From the NCBI GenBank assembly GCA_029204225.1, contig CM055113.1, forward strand, positions 7,343,852 through 7,407,851: a DNA stretch of 64,000 nt. Reading direction: 5' to 3'. The notes under the pieces are model-generated. The model was given only the letters and a program-made list of their open reading frames with translations, searched no databases and had not been told where the DNA came from. A program made the position numbers and the translations under genes. Source of the stretch: Diphasiastrum complanatum. Its lineage: Eukaryota > Streptophyta > Lycopodiopsida > Lycopodiales > Lycopodiaceae. Below, piece by piece: positions 12,090 through 22,534 of the stretch. How positions within the stretch are numbered: the stretch's first letter is position 1; every line of letters begins with the position of its first letter.

Positions 12090-12707
12090 ATGTCTTCAAT
12101 GGGTTCATCCTTGTTGGAACCAAGTGAAAGATTGACCACTTCAAATTATTCAATTTGGAAAATGAGGATGGAGTCCATCTTGATCCTTCAAGACGTGATG
12201 GACATAGTTCTTGGCCTTGAAGAAGAACCACAAGTTCTTCAAGAGGTTCAAAAATATAAAAAGAGAGCTAGGATGGCTCTCCACTACATTAAGATGAATG
12301 TCTCTAATGAGATATTGAGGGAGATAGGTACTTGTACAACAGCCAAAGAAGCTTGGGATTGTCTCAAGACTATCTATGAGGCTAAGAATACCTCTAGGCT
12401 TCTCACTCTTAGGAATCAAATCTTTCAAAGTAGCCAAAAGAGTGATGAGAGTGCATCTAGTTATGTTTTGAGAGTAAAAGATATTCATAGAGAGCTTGCT
12501 TGTATTGGTGATTCCATCAATCAAAATGAACTAGTTCAAGTCATTCTCAATGGCTTGAGAAGTGAATTTGATAATCTTGTCCAATCCTATGCCATTAAGG
12601 AGGAGCTACCAAGTTTGGAGGCTCTCCAAAGTGTGCTAATTTCAGAAGAATCAAGACAGGTGATGAAAGATCCTTTGAGGACATCACACTTTTTAGGAGT
12701 CTTGTAG
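12090..12707 (+). CDS. Copia gag, 3'-truncated
   Basis: The chosen ATG at 12,090 gives MSSMGSSLLEPSERL, matching the gag starts at 30,368 and 50,626; an in-frame ATG at 12,036 is less likely. Gag (UBN2-type) motifs follow: NYSIWKMRMESILI, AKEAWDCLKTIYE, RLLTLRNQIF, SYVLRVKDIHRELA, NELVQVILNGL and EESRQ. Past ~12,657 the frame runs into sequence of the RT end read out of frame and stops at 12,707, so the zinc knuckle is lost. The product would be a ~190-residue capsid-like part. Confidence 0.85.
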   Translation: MSSMGSSLLEPSERLTTSNYSIWKMRMESILILQDVMDIVLGLEEEPQVLQEVQKYKKRARMALHYIKMNVSNEILREIGTCTTAKEAWDCLKTIYEAKNTSRLLTLRNQIFQSSQKSDESASSYVLRVKDIHRELACIGDSINQNELVQVILNGLRSEFDNLVQSYAIKEELPSLEALQSVLISEESRQVMKDPLRTSHFLGVL

Positions 12708-13369
12708 GCTCCTTGATTTGGCTTACCATTACTAGGCCCGATCTTAGTTTTTGTGTGCACAAATTGAGTCAATTTATGCAAGAACCTAAGATCCATCATT
12801 GGAAGATGGCCAAGAGGATTCTAAGATATGTATCTTCATCTTGTGATTATGGTCTACTCTATAAAAGTGAAGATCTATCCATTATTGGCTACTCGGATTC
12901 GGACTTTGCAAGTGACAAGATGGATCGAAAGTCTATTAGTGCATACACTATCTTTCTTGGAGGCAATCTAATATCTTGGCTTTCCAAAAAGCAAGATACT
13001 ATATCTCTCTCTTCATGTGAGGCCAAGTACAAAGCACTCACTACAACTACCAAAGAAGTGCTTTGGATCAAGAGGTTATTAATGGAACTAAAGTGCATCA
13101 AGGAGGATGATCTACCAATGATCAAGTGTGATAACATCTCGGCCCAAGCTCTTGCCAATAATCCCATATTTCATGCAAGAAGCAAGCACATAGAAGTGGC
13201 ACACCATTTTGTGAGAGAAAAGCTTATTGGAGGAGAAATCTATTTGGAGCATGTCAACTCGTCCTCTTGTATTGCCGATCTACTCACCAAGCCTTTGAGC
13301 AAAAGTGCTTTCATCAAGCATAGATCTAATCTTGGAGTTATATCAAGATCAATGCTCAAATCTTCATAG
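12662..13369 (+). pseudogene. Copia RT end plus RNase H
   Basis: This frame begins abruptly at the deletion junction with DERSFEDITLFRSLVGSL, then ITRPDLSFCVHKLSQFM, HWKMAKRILRYV, the RNase H start GYSDSDFASDKMDRKS, LSSCEAKYKALT, KEVLWIKRLL, HARSKHIEVAHHFVREK and the terminal ADLLTKPLSKSAF. Within this stretch no stop occurs. It is in a different frame from gag, so no fusion protein is made. The active-site acidic residues of RNase H look present, but without the rest of RT it is not functional. It ends 18 bases before the 3' LTR. Confidence 0.88.
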
Positions 13370-13387
13370 ATAATTTTTTAGGAGGAG

Positions 13388-14122
13388 TGTGAAGAATTGA
13401 AAAAGATTATCTATGTTAGATATAGGGGTCTTATGTTTTTTACATCAAGCATCTAGGTGTAGGATGTTGATAGGAATAAATTTGGCATAGATGGCAAATT
13501 ATGCATTTCCACTTGTAATGCCACTATTGAGCCAAAATAGAGTAAGAGGCTAAACACTTGATAATTAGAGTGTAGACAAGTGTAAAGTTTTTGTTTGATG
13601 AATTCCAAGAGGTCCAATAGGATATAGAGGTGGAACCTTGTGAGGTCCAATAGGAAATTGAGGTGTGCTTGAATATATTCCAATAGAATTAAGAGGTGCA
13701 TAGATCAATGATCCAATAGGATCAAGAGGTGACAAAATGTGGTCCAATCATAGTTAAGCATAGTGGTAGCTCGTGGACCTACTAGTATCATTGTACTCCT
13801 CATTTTGAAGTCAATTGATTTGGTGATTTCATGGATTTTGTGAGTTATTGGATTTCTAGCTCTCTCTCTACCCGAGAGCTCTTGATGCATTTTCTCTCTC
13901 TACCCGAGGAGAGCAGCTTGTTTTTACTTAGATTATTTTTTGAATACTTCCCACACGTGTGAGTGAGAGTTGGAAGTGATTGAATGCATGTAGTAGTGTG
14001 TTTTTGCCATAGGATTCAAGATTGATCTTGAATCTCAATCTAGTCTTGATCTTGGTGCATCTACACACCTTAGGAGATCACAAGTACATGTAGTGGACAG
14101 TCCACACGTGTGAAATTCAACA
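13388..14122 (+). repeat. 3' LTR of the nested Copia element
   Basis: It follows the purine tract TTAGGAGGAG and ends TTCAACA. CACACGTGTG occurs at 13,952-13,961 and 14,103-14,112. A 2-bp shorter CT run is the only length difference from the 5' LTR. Confidence 0.92.
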
Positions 14123-14713
14123 ATAATGATCACAACAATCATGACCATTCAATATGCACTTTCTATGATTATCAAGATTACTTATGCTAGAAACATAAGT
14201 CCAAAAATCACCACAACTTGGCATGATTTTTCTAATATTGAAATCGAAAGGTATTTCCATCTCAATAAGGCTAACTACTTGCTTATGGATATAAGTGTCC
14301 ACTTTGGATGCTTCACTTATTCTCATAAGAAGTTTACAACTTGCCTTTAAGATTGAAAACTTACAATTTTCATCTTTATGAATGAACACATCATTCATGA
14401 TCTTATTGAAACCAAAAGATCCTACATTATAAAGACATTTCCATTTCCTTGACTTCATAGCTAATGTAAGCTTACAAGGAAAACATACTTTGCTATCTTT
14501 TAAGGCATCACACTCAACTAGTATTGCCTTAATCCACCTTTGAGATACAAAAATATTTACAAAGCAAAATAGTTCTTCATAAGTTGACATGAGAGCATAA
14601 ATGAAACTATTTTCATTTTGTGATTTCTCCTTATTCTTGATTGATTTCTCTTGGATAATAACAATAAGTTTGAACTTATCCAAAGTTCCAAGCAAACTAC
14701 TCTCCAAGGACAT
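14117..14713 (-). CDS. ORF A of the interrupted minus-strand Copia element, unknown product
   Basis: A 198-residue open frame whose last codons come from the inserted LTR, so the original 3' end was removed by the insertion. Residues ~37-75 (FIYALMSTYEELFCF..SQRWIKAILVECDAL) resemble the start of Copia RT. Residues ~125-155 (CKLLMRISEASKVDTYIHKQVVSLIEME) pair with CKLFIRVSESSSKDTYLHNEVFSLI of the ORF at 9974-10,585. The two ORFs therefore look like diverged duplicates of one unit. No catalytic RT residues are present. Function unknown. Confidence 0.5.
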   Translation of the reverse strand: MSLESSLLGTLDKFKLIVIIQEKSIKNKEKSQNENSFIYALMSTYEELFCFVNIFVSQRWIKAILVECDALKDSKVCFPCKLTLAMKSRKWKCLYNVGSFGFNKIMNDVFIHKDENCKFSILKASCKLLMRISEASKVDTYIHKQVVSLIEMEIPFDFNIRKIMPSCGDFWTYVSSISNLDNHRKCILNGHDCCDHYC

Positions 14714-14941
14714 GAAATAAATTCAAGTTACTTTCATGAAAGTGACATCTACCTTTGCATCTTGAACCAAACAATGCACTTCCAAATAAAAAACTTCAAA
14801 AGTTTTGACATGTGTTGTGATGGACTCTTGAAGACAATTCTTGCAAGTCCTTGTGAGACTCCAAGCCTCATTCACCTTTCCACAAAGGAAACACCTTTCC
14901 TTGGATTTGTCCTTCTTGTATTCGCATTTCGAACTTGAAGC

Positions 14942-15094
14942 TCAATCCTTCACCTCGGCCCCCTTGCTTTGGTTGTCCTTGGATGGATTGGTCTTCTTTT
15001 TGTAGCATCTTGAGAAAAAATATCCTCCCTTGCCACAAAGGTTGCACTTAGGATCCTTACTTGCCTTCAATAGGATGCCACCTATTGATGCCAT
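14942..15094 (-). pseudogene. Deleted gag: start fused to zinc knuckle
   Basis: From an ATG at 15,094 the minus strand reads MASIGGILLKAS, a typical gag start for this lineage, then passes straight into CNLCGKGGYFFSRCYKKK, a CCHC zinc knuckle in which the histidine position is tyrosine. The ~200-residue gag core is missing. Lysine-rich sequence follows. A deletion derivative that cannot assemble particles alone. Confidence 0.7.
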
Positions 15095-16273
15095 GTGAAA
15101 CAAAACTTGCGATATGATTCTAAAAATGTAATGTGTGACTCTCAAGAGACTAGATTTGAACATATTCAATAATCTAGAAGGATCTACAAAAGATCTAGCT
15201 CATAAACCTAAGAATCAATCTTGACACTAATGACTAGTCACTTGGAAACTTTGCTTTGATCACTAAGAGTAAAGCACACAATCTTTGAATCAAATCACAA
15301 AAGAAATCAGATCCAAACTCCTATTGGACTCAACAAATACCTATGACTCTTTCTTTGAAAGTTGAAATGGATATGAAAAGATTTAACACCTAGATTTTCC
15401 TTTTCACTTGACTAGTTCTCTCAATACTTGAGATTCTCGAACAAAAGATGGGTTTTGTTTCAAACACATAAAAATCAAACTTAATCACTTCTTTTGGACT
15501 CACTCTTGACCCAAATAATCTAACTCTTGAGATTTAGAATGAATTTGATTTGATTTGACAACAAACTATACAACCAATTTTCACAAAACATAGGATCTAC
15601 ACTAGATCACGCAAATTTGACATGTACATTTGATTCAAACACATAAAATTAAGATCCAATCACCCCTTTTGGAATCCCCAAAAATCTCACTCTTGAGATT
15701 TGGAATGGATTTGTAATAGTTTGATAACAACCTATGCCAAGAATTTTTCACAAAGCTTAAAAATTAGACAACTAGAAATTCACAAAGATCTCAACCATGC
15801 ATGAATACTCAAATATGGATTCCTCCTCATTCTAGACATCCAATGGGATCACAAATTGACCCTCACATTCTCACAAAGAAAGTTGAATAGAACTAATTTG
15901 AGTTTCATACATACTATGTCAATTTTTTCTCAATAAATTGAATTCATTCACCCCTATTGGATTCCACCAATGACTCTACCTCTTAAGAGTTGGAATGAAA
16001 TTTAAAATCAAAAGTTGTGAATCTTCTCACTAAGATATTGTGCTTCAAAGAGCTAATGCCACTTAGAAAGATTTGATCACATAGGAGAACACAAACTCTC
16101 CACCAATACCAACACAAAATGAGCTTCTAGATCTTGCCCTCTACAAAGGAAGGAACTCTTAGAAACTTGGATCTCTCTCTACACATTTTCCATACACACC
16201 TCAATGACTCTTTTCAAGCCTCACAAACACTCAAACATATTCAGTGGGGTTGAACAATGTGACTTGGATCTTA
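15095..16273 (-). other. Leader of the minus-strand Copia element
   Basis: Between the gag start and the 5' LTR. No ORF is recognised. Near-repeats of a TTTTGGANTC...ACTCTTGAGATTTGGAATG motif recur at ~15,485-15,545, 15,665-15,720 and 15,945-16,000, spaced by 180-280 bases. Confidence 0.45.
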
Positions 16274-16601
16274 CTAGGTAAAACTCTTCTAGAAGTGCAA
16301 ATTCGACTTTCTCAGCTTATTCCACACGTGTGAGCAGACCTCTACACATGGGATTTGACACCTAATCTCATGATGTGGCTTCATGCAATCTCTAGATTGA
16401 TGCCATGTGGCATATGACTAAAAAACATGATTTTGGCATTTTTAGCCAATAGAACTTGATTTAAACTATATGTACAAGCTATATGATTGTACTACATGAA
16501 AAGTACATTTATTTCACACATGGGAATGGGCTGCACACATGTGTAATCATCCTATATACATAGATTTGGCCTGACCAAGCATAATTTTTGCATTTTTTAC
16601 A
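16274..16601 (-). repeat. 5' LTR copy of the minus-strand Copia element
   Basis: This matches 9275-9577 closely, including a CACACGTGTG at 16,323-16,332 where the other copy has CACACATGTG. The start (16,601) differs from the other copy by a short T-run change. No standard TGGTATCAGAGC primer site is visible just inside it (16,230-16,270), so the inner edge is uncertain or the site has decayed. Confidence 0.65.
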
Positions 16602-16718
16602 GATCCTACTTAGCTATTATTCAAATTAGGTCTGGTCCCTATGTCTAAGGCAGCCCCCCAATGGTACAAACTCCCATTAGGGCCGTAACATACCTCCCCC
16701 CTTATTTTAGTTCTGTCT

Positions 16719-17414
16719 TCAAAACTCAAAGTTCGAAAAACTCTTCCTTAGGTTACCTTCTAATTCCCATGAATCCTCATCATCAAAATATCCTTTCCAA
16801 CAAACCAGATGCTCAATAACATCCCGATTTTGTAATCGCTTGGATCTAGTATCAAGAATCTTTGCAAGTTCTAAAGGAATCGTATCTAAGTCCTCAAATG
16901 AATCTAGATTAGTACCAGAACCAACATGATCTCCCTCATGTAAACTCATCTTCAGACGACTTACATGAAACACAGGATGAGCCTTGGTTCCCTTTGGTAA
17001 CTCTAATCGGTAAGCTAAAGATCCAATCTTTGTCAAGATTTTATATGGTCCACTATACCTAGCAGACAGTTTGTAATGCTTCCCAGTGAGCATTACCTTA
17101 GAATCCTTTGGAATTCTAAGATACACCCAATCTCCAACTTGAAACTCCTGAGGCGACCTTTTCAGATTAGCAAAATGTCTTACCCAATTCTGGGCACTTA
17201 GAACATTTTCATGTGCTAATTGTAACATTTCTTGCATTTCACACAAGAAATCTGCTACTTTCTAAACTTTAATTGACTCAGTTTCAGCCGCTATCGGAGA
17301 TCTAGGCTGAAATCCATACATAAGCATAAACGGGCTATATCCAGTAGCCGAATGTTTACTACTGTTATAAGCAAACTCAATCAATGGAATAAATCCACAA
17401 GTATTCCACTTGTT
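16719..17414 (-). pseudogene. Ty3/gypsy chromovirus integrase end with chromodomain
   Basis: In minus order: an integrase core tail (FIPLIEFAYNSSKHSATGYSPF, MYGFQPRSP), an in-frame TAG at 17,262-17,264, then FCEMQEML, GDWVYLRIPKDSK, KLSARYSGPYKIL, YRLELPKGTKAHPVFHVSRLK, and a C-terminal chromodomain-like module (ILDTRSKRLQNRDVIEHLVCWKGYFDDEDSWE). Chromodomain integrases steer insertion to particular chromatin. Only the one stop breaks 230 codons. Upstream pol is missing: at ~17,414-17,490 the frame joins CACTA transposase sequence. Confidence 0.85.
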
Positions 17415-19757
17415 TTTTAGTACATGCGTAAGAGCAGGAGCAATAGAGGCATGATTTTGGATAAATCTCTGATAGTAGCTGACATGAGCCTTGGCATCTT
17501 CGTATAGCGAAATCCACTTTTGCATTTCCTCGCTATTAAGAATGCAAAACTTATTTACCTTCTCCTTGAAGGACTCACTCATTCTCATGATCGCTCCTTT
17601 TCCTTGAGGAACCTTCCCAGCAACACGCTCATCATCCTTCTTATCCCAAAGATGAGGAATAAAAGGATTGCTATGAGCAAGGAACTCCATGATGTAAACC
17701 ATGGACTCTTGCACTATCCATCCTTCCGCCATGCTACCCTCAGGCCTTGCTCTTTGTCTTATGAAGCCCTTCAATGTTTTCATGAATCGTTCCAAGAAAA
17801 ACTGGACCGTGTCTGAATTAAAAAAAATGAATCAATGTTAGTGAGGGAACATGGGAATTACCACAATAATAATAGTCTAGGATGGACTAAGAATAGGCAA
17901 TTGACGCAAGTAGATGATGTACCTACAATGGCCACCTCATTTACCAAATGCACAATGAGATGCATTTGAATGGTGAGAATGGATGTGAGAAAGTGCTTCT
18001 TGATCAAACACGCTGCCTCGATGGAGCTTTGTCTTGCTGCCTCAATGGATGCCAGTGGTATCCCTTTGGATGAAATGTATCTTCATAAGAAAGAGCAACA
18101 ACAATGACATATGTGTTAGTAAGATTATCATCTTGAATCACCCCAAGAAAAAATGATGTGAATCGCAAGTGCATTCACCGTACCTCACCAAACCACTGAT
18201 TTTGTAGATTGCACTCCTTTAACTCCTCTGTCAATAACCCTCTCAACACCAAGGGAAGCACAAACTACATGCATAAAAGACAATTTGGTCATGATCATTG
18301 AGATACATATATGCGCAATGAGATCATCTTGAAATCACAAGACATGCTATAAAATATACTCGACAATGTTGATGTGGAAAAAAAGTCAAAAAACATGCCA
18401 TGCCAACCTATAAAAATTTATGCCAGTCATGAGACTTTAGTCCACTCAGCTTGTTATCCCTTGTGAAGGCACCCATTAGGCATCGCATGTGTCCTATCGG
18501 AGTTCGAAAAAAGTCTATTGCCCTCTTTACAATCGTCTCTTCTCTCCTCAATAAGATCCATGGGGCCTTTGGTAGGACAATCGAAGTCCCCATCGTTTGT
18601 GGCCATAAATCGGCCATCTTTCCCACTTCTTTTAGGTCATCTCGTGCACCTTTTTTATCTTTCGACCCGGTCAAGTGCTCCCAAATTGTGCTCCCAACAT
18701 TCTTGAATATGTGCATCGGGTCCAAAAGATGGTTTATCAACAATTCTCCCCAATATGGGAGCTCATGAAATATTGATAACCTCTTCATGTCGGGAGGGAG
18801 TCGTCCTAGATCTTGATTGGATCTCCAAACCTGAAGCCAATCACATGCCTACAATATTAACAAACAAGCACACACATTTAATGCAGATTATACATCGTTA
18901 GAAGAAACATAAAGAGAGTAATCATAAAATAAATAAATGACATGTACCATTAATTGGCCCAAATATATATTGTACCTTCATGGAATGAGGACGTTGGCCA
19001 TCAAGCCCATCACGCATAGGGTGATCGGGTGGAAGGTATTGCGTCTGGCCCTCATAAATCATCTTTCGCATATGTTGTGAGTGACGTGCTTGCAAATATT
19101 CGCCACAAATGGGGCACGCATTGTAACCAGTAGTTTGGAGCCCTACATTGTTAGAAAACAACCAACTTAATCGTGGTCGAATGTTAAATTGAAAGAAAAT
19201 TTGTGAATGCACATAAAATTTAATATAATACCATGAATCAAACCAATAACAAGGATATCTCACCTGTACATTCCCCATAGCCGGAAAAGTCGTGCATCGT
19301 CCACATCAAGATTCCCTTCACCACAAAATCTCTTTGTCTCAGTGGTCTTGATATGTCACTCACTTGAACTCCTTGCCATAGAATTTTTAGCTCATCTATC
19401 AAAGGAGCCATATACACGTCCATATTTTTTGCCTTATATTTTTTGGGGATAAGAAGGGCGAGCATTAGGTGCCCCTTCTTTATACTTAACCAATGTGGGG
19501 ATGTTGTAGGTTACAAGGACAACCAGCCAGGTGGACCATGATGTGGAGTGCAAACCGAATGGATTCACACCATCCATGTCCAACCCCAAATGCAAATGGT
19601 GAGGCTCATCTCTAAACTCATGCCAGGTAGCATTCACGTGCTTCCATGCTGGAAAATCGATAGGGATTCTCTTAGTTACGTCGGATGAACGATTGCTCAA
19701 ATGCCATGTCATTAGCTCCACTGACCTTTTTGTTGAACACATCCATATCTTTAACAA
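17415..19757 (-). pseudogene. CACTA (En/Spm) transposase gene, TNP2-like with DUF4218
   Basis: Minus-strand blocks occur in the order expected for a CACTA transposase. 19,757-19,434: DFPAWKHV, HHLHLGLDMDGVNPFG, STWLVVLVTYNIPTL. 19,465-19,238: MDVYMAPLIDELKILWQGVQ, GILMWTMHDFSGYGECTG. 19,278-18,922: NACPICGEYLQARHSQHMRK, YLPPDHPMRD. 18,788-18,408: LSIFHELPYWGELLINHLLD, MHIFKNV, KLSGLKSHDWHKFL. ~18,260-18,170: VLPLVLRGLLTEELKE. ~18,070-17,900: KHFLTSIL..MHLIVHLVNEVAIVG. 17,812-17,490: FFLERFMKTLKGFIRQRARP, EGSMAEGW, EKVNKFCILNSEE. Several joins fit GT-AG introns, e.g. an acceptor at 17,813. Frame changes between blocks suggest decay, but the last exons are long and open. TNP2 binds element ends and cuts DNA. 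It is truncated by gypsy sequence at its 3' end. Confidence 0.85.
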
Positions 19758-20103
19758 GAGATAAATATGAGATACGCATGGATTGAAATGCAGTTTTTAT
19801 CTCATCATTACTAGTTGTATAATGATGCAAAGAAGATTTCAACCTTTGGATCTCCTTCTTGAACATCTCATTTTCATCCAAACAAGTTTTCAACTTTTTA
19901 GATTTTTCTTCACACTCCTTTGATATTTTCCTTGATTCCTCTTCCAAATAATGTATTCTTTGCATTGATTGTGCATTCCCATAGAGCATCAAATTCTCAC
20001 AGTAACCCAAAAGGCCATTTTTGCCATGACACATATAGATTATTAACTGACTCACCGAATGAAAATCTGGATGTTGCCTTGAACATGGATCAATAGGATA
20101 CAA
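19672..20103 (-). CDS. Unrecognised ORF with a coiled coil
   Basis: A 143-residue frame. Residues ~48-100 (rich in E, K and L, from IHYLEEESRKISK to IQRLKSSLH) should form a coiled coil. The last ~25 residues overlap the first CACTA block in another frame. The N-terminal part has no motif I know. It could be an upstream exon of the CACTA gene, part of a gag-like protein, or chance. No neighbours clarify it. Confidence 0.3.
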   Translation of the reverse strand: MYPIDPCSRQHPDFHSVSQLIIYMCHGKNGLLGYCENLMLYGNAQSMQRIHYLEEESRKISKECEEKSKKLKTCLDENEMFKKEIQRLKSSLHHYTTSNDEIKTAFQSMRISYLSLVKDMDVFNKKVSGANDMAFEQSFIRRN

Positions 20104-20257
20104 TGTTCCTAATGACCATAAATCTACATGCTTTAGCTTTTCACAAATTTAAAAATAGAGCTAACCAGATGTGTCACAAAAGTTTGAAGAATTGCAATTT
20201 TCAAACATTAGTCTTCAAAAGATATTATATGGATTTCAGCGAAAGCGTTGAGTCTCA

Positions 20258-20623
20258 ATGGATGGCCATTCAAAAGACAATACAAAAAGGCGCAAACTAG
20301 ATGTTTTGACACCAGGTGGTGGTGCTAATAAAAGACGCAAGAGATTGATGAAAGAATTTTTGAATAACATGGTCGGAGATCATTTCCAGAGCACCAAACA
20401 TATGAAGCAATTCATGAAGGCTAAAGATTTGATGTAGATTGTGGGAAATGAAACGAGTGATTCATTTCGTTTAAAGATTGCAAGAAGACTTGCTACCAGG
20501 TTTCAACCGAATCCAAATGTTAGAGAAACACTTTATGCATGTGATCAAGGAGGTGTGAGTCGAAAAGACTATAGAGCATTGAAAAAATTTATGAAGAAAT
20601 CTAACCATTTACCTACTTTCTAA
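20258..20623 (+). pseudogene. Unrecognised basic protein fragment with one internal stop
   Basis: From ATG 20,258 the frame is open to a TAG at 20,435-20,437 and then to TAA at 20,621, ~121 codons in all. It is lysine/arginine rich (TKRRKLDV, ANKRRKRLMKEF, KFMKKS) and has a well-formed second half (SFRLKIARRLATRFQPNPNV, LYACDQGGVSRKDYRALKKF). The composition suggests a nucleic-acid-binding or nuclear protein. I do not recognise the family. The same frame continues after the stop into Copia pre-integrase sequence, so this piece either was captured by a retroelement or lies where one inserted. Confidence 0.4.
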
Positions 20624-20659
20624 TTGCTTCAAACTACAAAGCGAGAATGCAATTCATTC

Positions 20660-21165
20660 ATAGAAAATGAATTAGGTGAATTCTTCCATATTCATGATAC
20701 TTTTAAAATATCCAACAAGCAAAAGGGATCTATTGTTCGTTTTCATTATAACCAATACAACAATATATCCAAGAAGACTAATATAGATGGTGTTCTCTTC
20801 ATTCCTAGCATCACTGAGAATTTGCTTAGTGTTGGCCAGCTTTTAAATCATGGTTTCATTGTGGAGTTATCAACTAATGTATGTGACATCAAGAATAATG
20901 GGAGTATCATAGCAAGAGGAACAAGGTTTGGAAGGTTATTTAAGCTTCATGCTTTTGTTGATCCTAACCAATTTGTTATGGTAGCCAACGAAGACAAATT
21001 GACCACATTTGATTTGTGGCACAAGAGGCTTGATCACATCAATACCAAGTCTATGGAAGCCATGTGCAAGGAGGAGCTTTCTATAGACCTTCCAAGATCC
21101 ATTGCAAAGGAGGAAAAGGCTTGTGAAGGATGTGCTTTGGCTAAAGCACATAGGTTGCCTTTCTC
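20660..21165 (+). pseudogene. Copia pre-integrase fragment
   Basis: The frame holds DGVLFIPSITENLLSVGQLL, RGTRFGRLFKLHAF, FDLWHKRLDHINTKSMEAM and CEGCALAKAHRLPFSN, the gag-pre-integrase zinc-binding region, ~60% like 31,470-31,850. Two histidines (WHKRLDH) and two cysteines (CEGC) of the HHCC site are intact. Similarity stops abruptly at ~21,168, so the catalytic integrase core is missing. The protease active site upstream is also missing. Confidence 0.85.
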
Positions 21166-21214
21166 TAACTCGTGCGCTTTTCATGTATGCTATGTTAATC
21201 ATGCACGTGTTTAG

Positions 21215-22534
21215 CTATTGTTACGTATTTGCTTGATATCGCATAATGTATAGAGTAATATAGCAAAGAACATGAAGTCATCAATCAATATCTATGATTG
21301 TGAAGTCATGGCAAATTTTACCCAAGAGAGTCGAGCAAGCACGATTGGCATCAGTTTACTCTCTTCTCAACTTGATTGTTGTGGAATCAATAGCATCCTC
21401 GAAGTTGGATTTAGGCAAATTCAGCTTTTTCATATTTGATGTCGATTGGCTCAAAGTTTTTTTCAATGGTCTCAATGCAACTATGAGGAAAGATGGGAGT
21501 GGTTATTTTGCCATTGGCTCCACCAAGCTTTGGATATATCAAAGCAATACATTTGTTGTTTCTCAACAATGTGAGCAAGTACGTATGTGTTCTAGTAGTC
21601 AATGCTCTTTTTATGTCAATCAATTGATTTTCAGTATACAAAAATTGTATATTGTGTGTATACCCAAGCAATTGTAACATAGATAATAACTATGAGTCAA
21701 TATTAATGGAAACATCGATTAATTTTATGTGTTTTTTTACCAAACCAATGTTGGCTAATAGGGAGCCAATGTCGGAGCGACGGGGGCTGGGGAGGCACAA
21801 TAGTGGCTCCAACGCTCTTGCACGGTATGGCAGACAACACACTTACGTCGGCGCCCAACTAAAACTATGAAGCGCACACGCAAGGGTGTCCATGGACATT
21901 ATTTGATAATTAAAAAATTTGTTCAAGTTAACCAAGAAATGTGACATTAAAATAGAATTGAGTCTAGCATCTTAGGTTGAATAGGACTCAACGGTGGGTG
22001 ATCCATTGCATGTCTTGTCACTTGTCAAGATTGCAAAACATGGTAATAAGATACATTGGCCTTGTAACGGATGTTGCCCTCTATTGTGAAACCACCATGA
22101 ATCACATATTTGAGAGAGAGGCCAATAGCTATATGACTTTATGTGTTAAGTATAGGGTAAGGCCCCGCCCCCGGCCCGTGGGACTTCCCCTTCGTAATAA
22201 TCTCCATTTTTTTATTTAAAAGCATTTTTATAGCAAATTTTGAATTGTGCAACTTTTTTATAATAAGAAGTGAATCTTACGTTTTTGTAAGGTGTACTTA
22301 GTGCTCCATAAATTCATGTACAATAAATTCAGGTGCAATAATATGCCATTTAAGGCATCCCTTCAAATACAATTTTAAAAAATCTAGAGGTTATTAATTA
22401 TTTAGGTTATCCCATAGTAGATAAAGGTCGGCTTATTATTTTGTGAAAAAGTGAACGGGAGCGGCTTTTTCCACCCTCACGAGCCTGTGGGAGACCCTTG
22501 TTGCTTATTGGCACGGGGACAGCCTGGGACAGCT
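21215..22534. other. No gene recognised
   Basis: Unique-looking sequence. GC-rich patches occur at 21,770-21,850 and 22,155-22,190; the latter reads GGTAAGGCCCCGCCCCCGG. ORFs here have no family motif. Confidence 0.35.

Larger units (their letters stand above)
10596..14122 (+). mobile_element. Young internally deleted Copia element with target-site duplication
   Basis: LTRs of 737 and 735 bp (10,596-11,332 and 13,388-14,122) flank a primer site, a gag frame and an RT-end/RNase H frame. The target duplication is ATAAT (10,591-10,595 and 14,123-14,127). I count about ten substitutions and one 2-bp gap between the LTRs, ~1.4%, so insertion is recent. Protease, integrase and most of RT are deleted, so it can only have moved with help from a complete relative. 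It sits in the opposite orientation inside an older minus-strand Copia element. Confidence 0.92.
9275..16601 (-). mobile_element. Non-autonomous Copia element (minus strand), split by a nested insertion
   Basis: LTR-like copies at 9275-9577 and 16,274-16,601 share almost the same sequence in the same orientation. Reading the minus strand: 5' LTR, a ~1.2 kb leader, a gag start fused directly to a zinc knuckle (14,942-15,094), an ORF of 198 residues (14,713-14,117), a second related ORF of 203 residues (10,585-9974), a GAGGAG purine tract, and the 3' LTR at 9577. Protease, integrase, most RT and RNase H are absent. The 3.5 kb element at 10,596-14,122 interrupts it. Without the insertion it would be ~3.8 kb. 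The outer limits of the LTRs are not certain. Confidence 0.65.
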
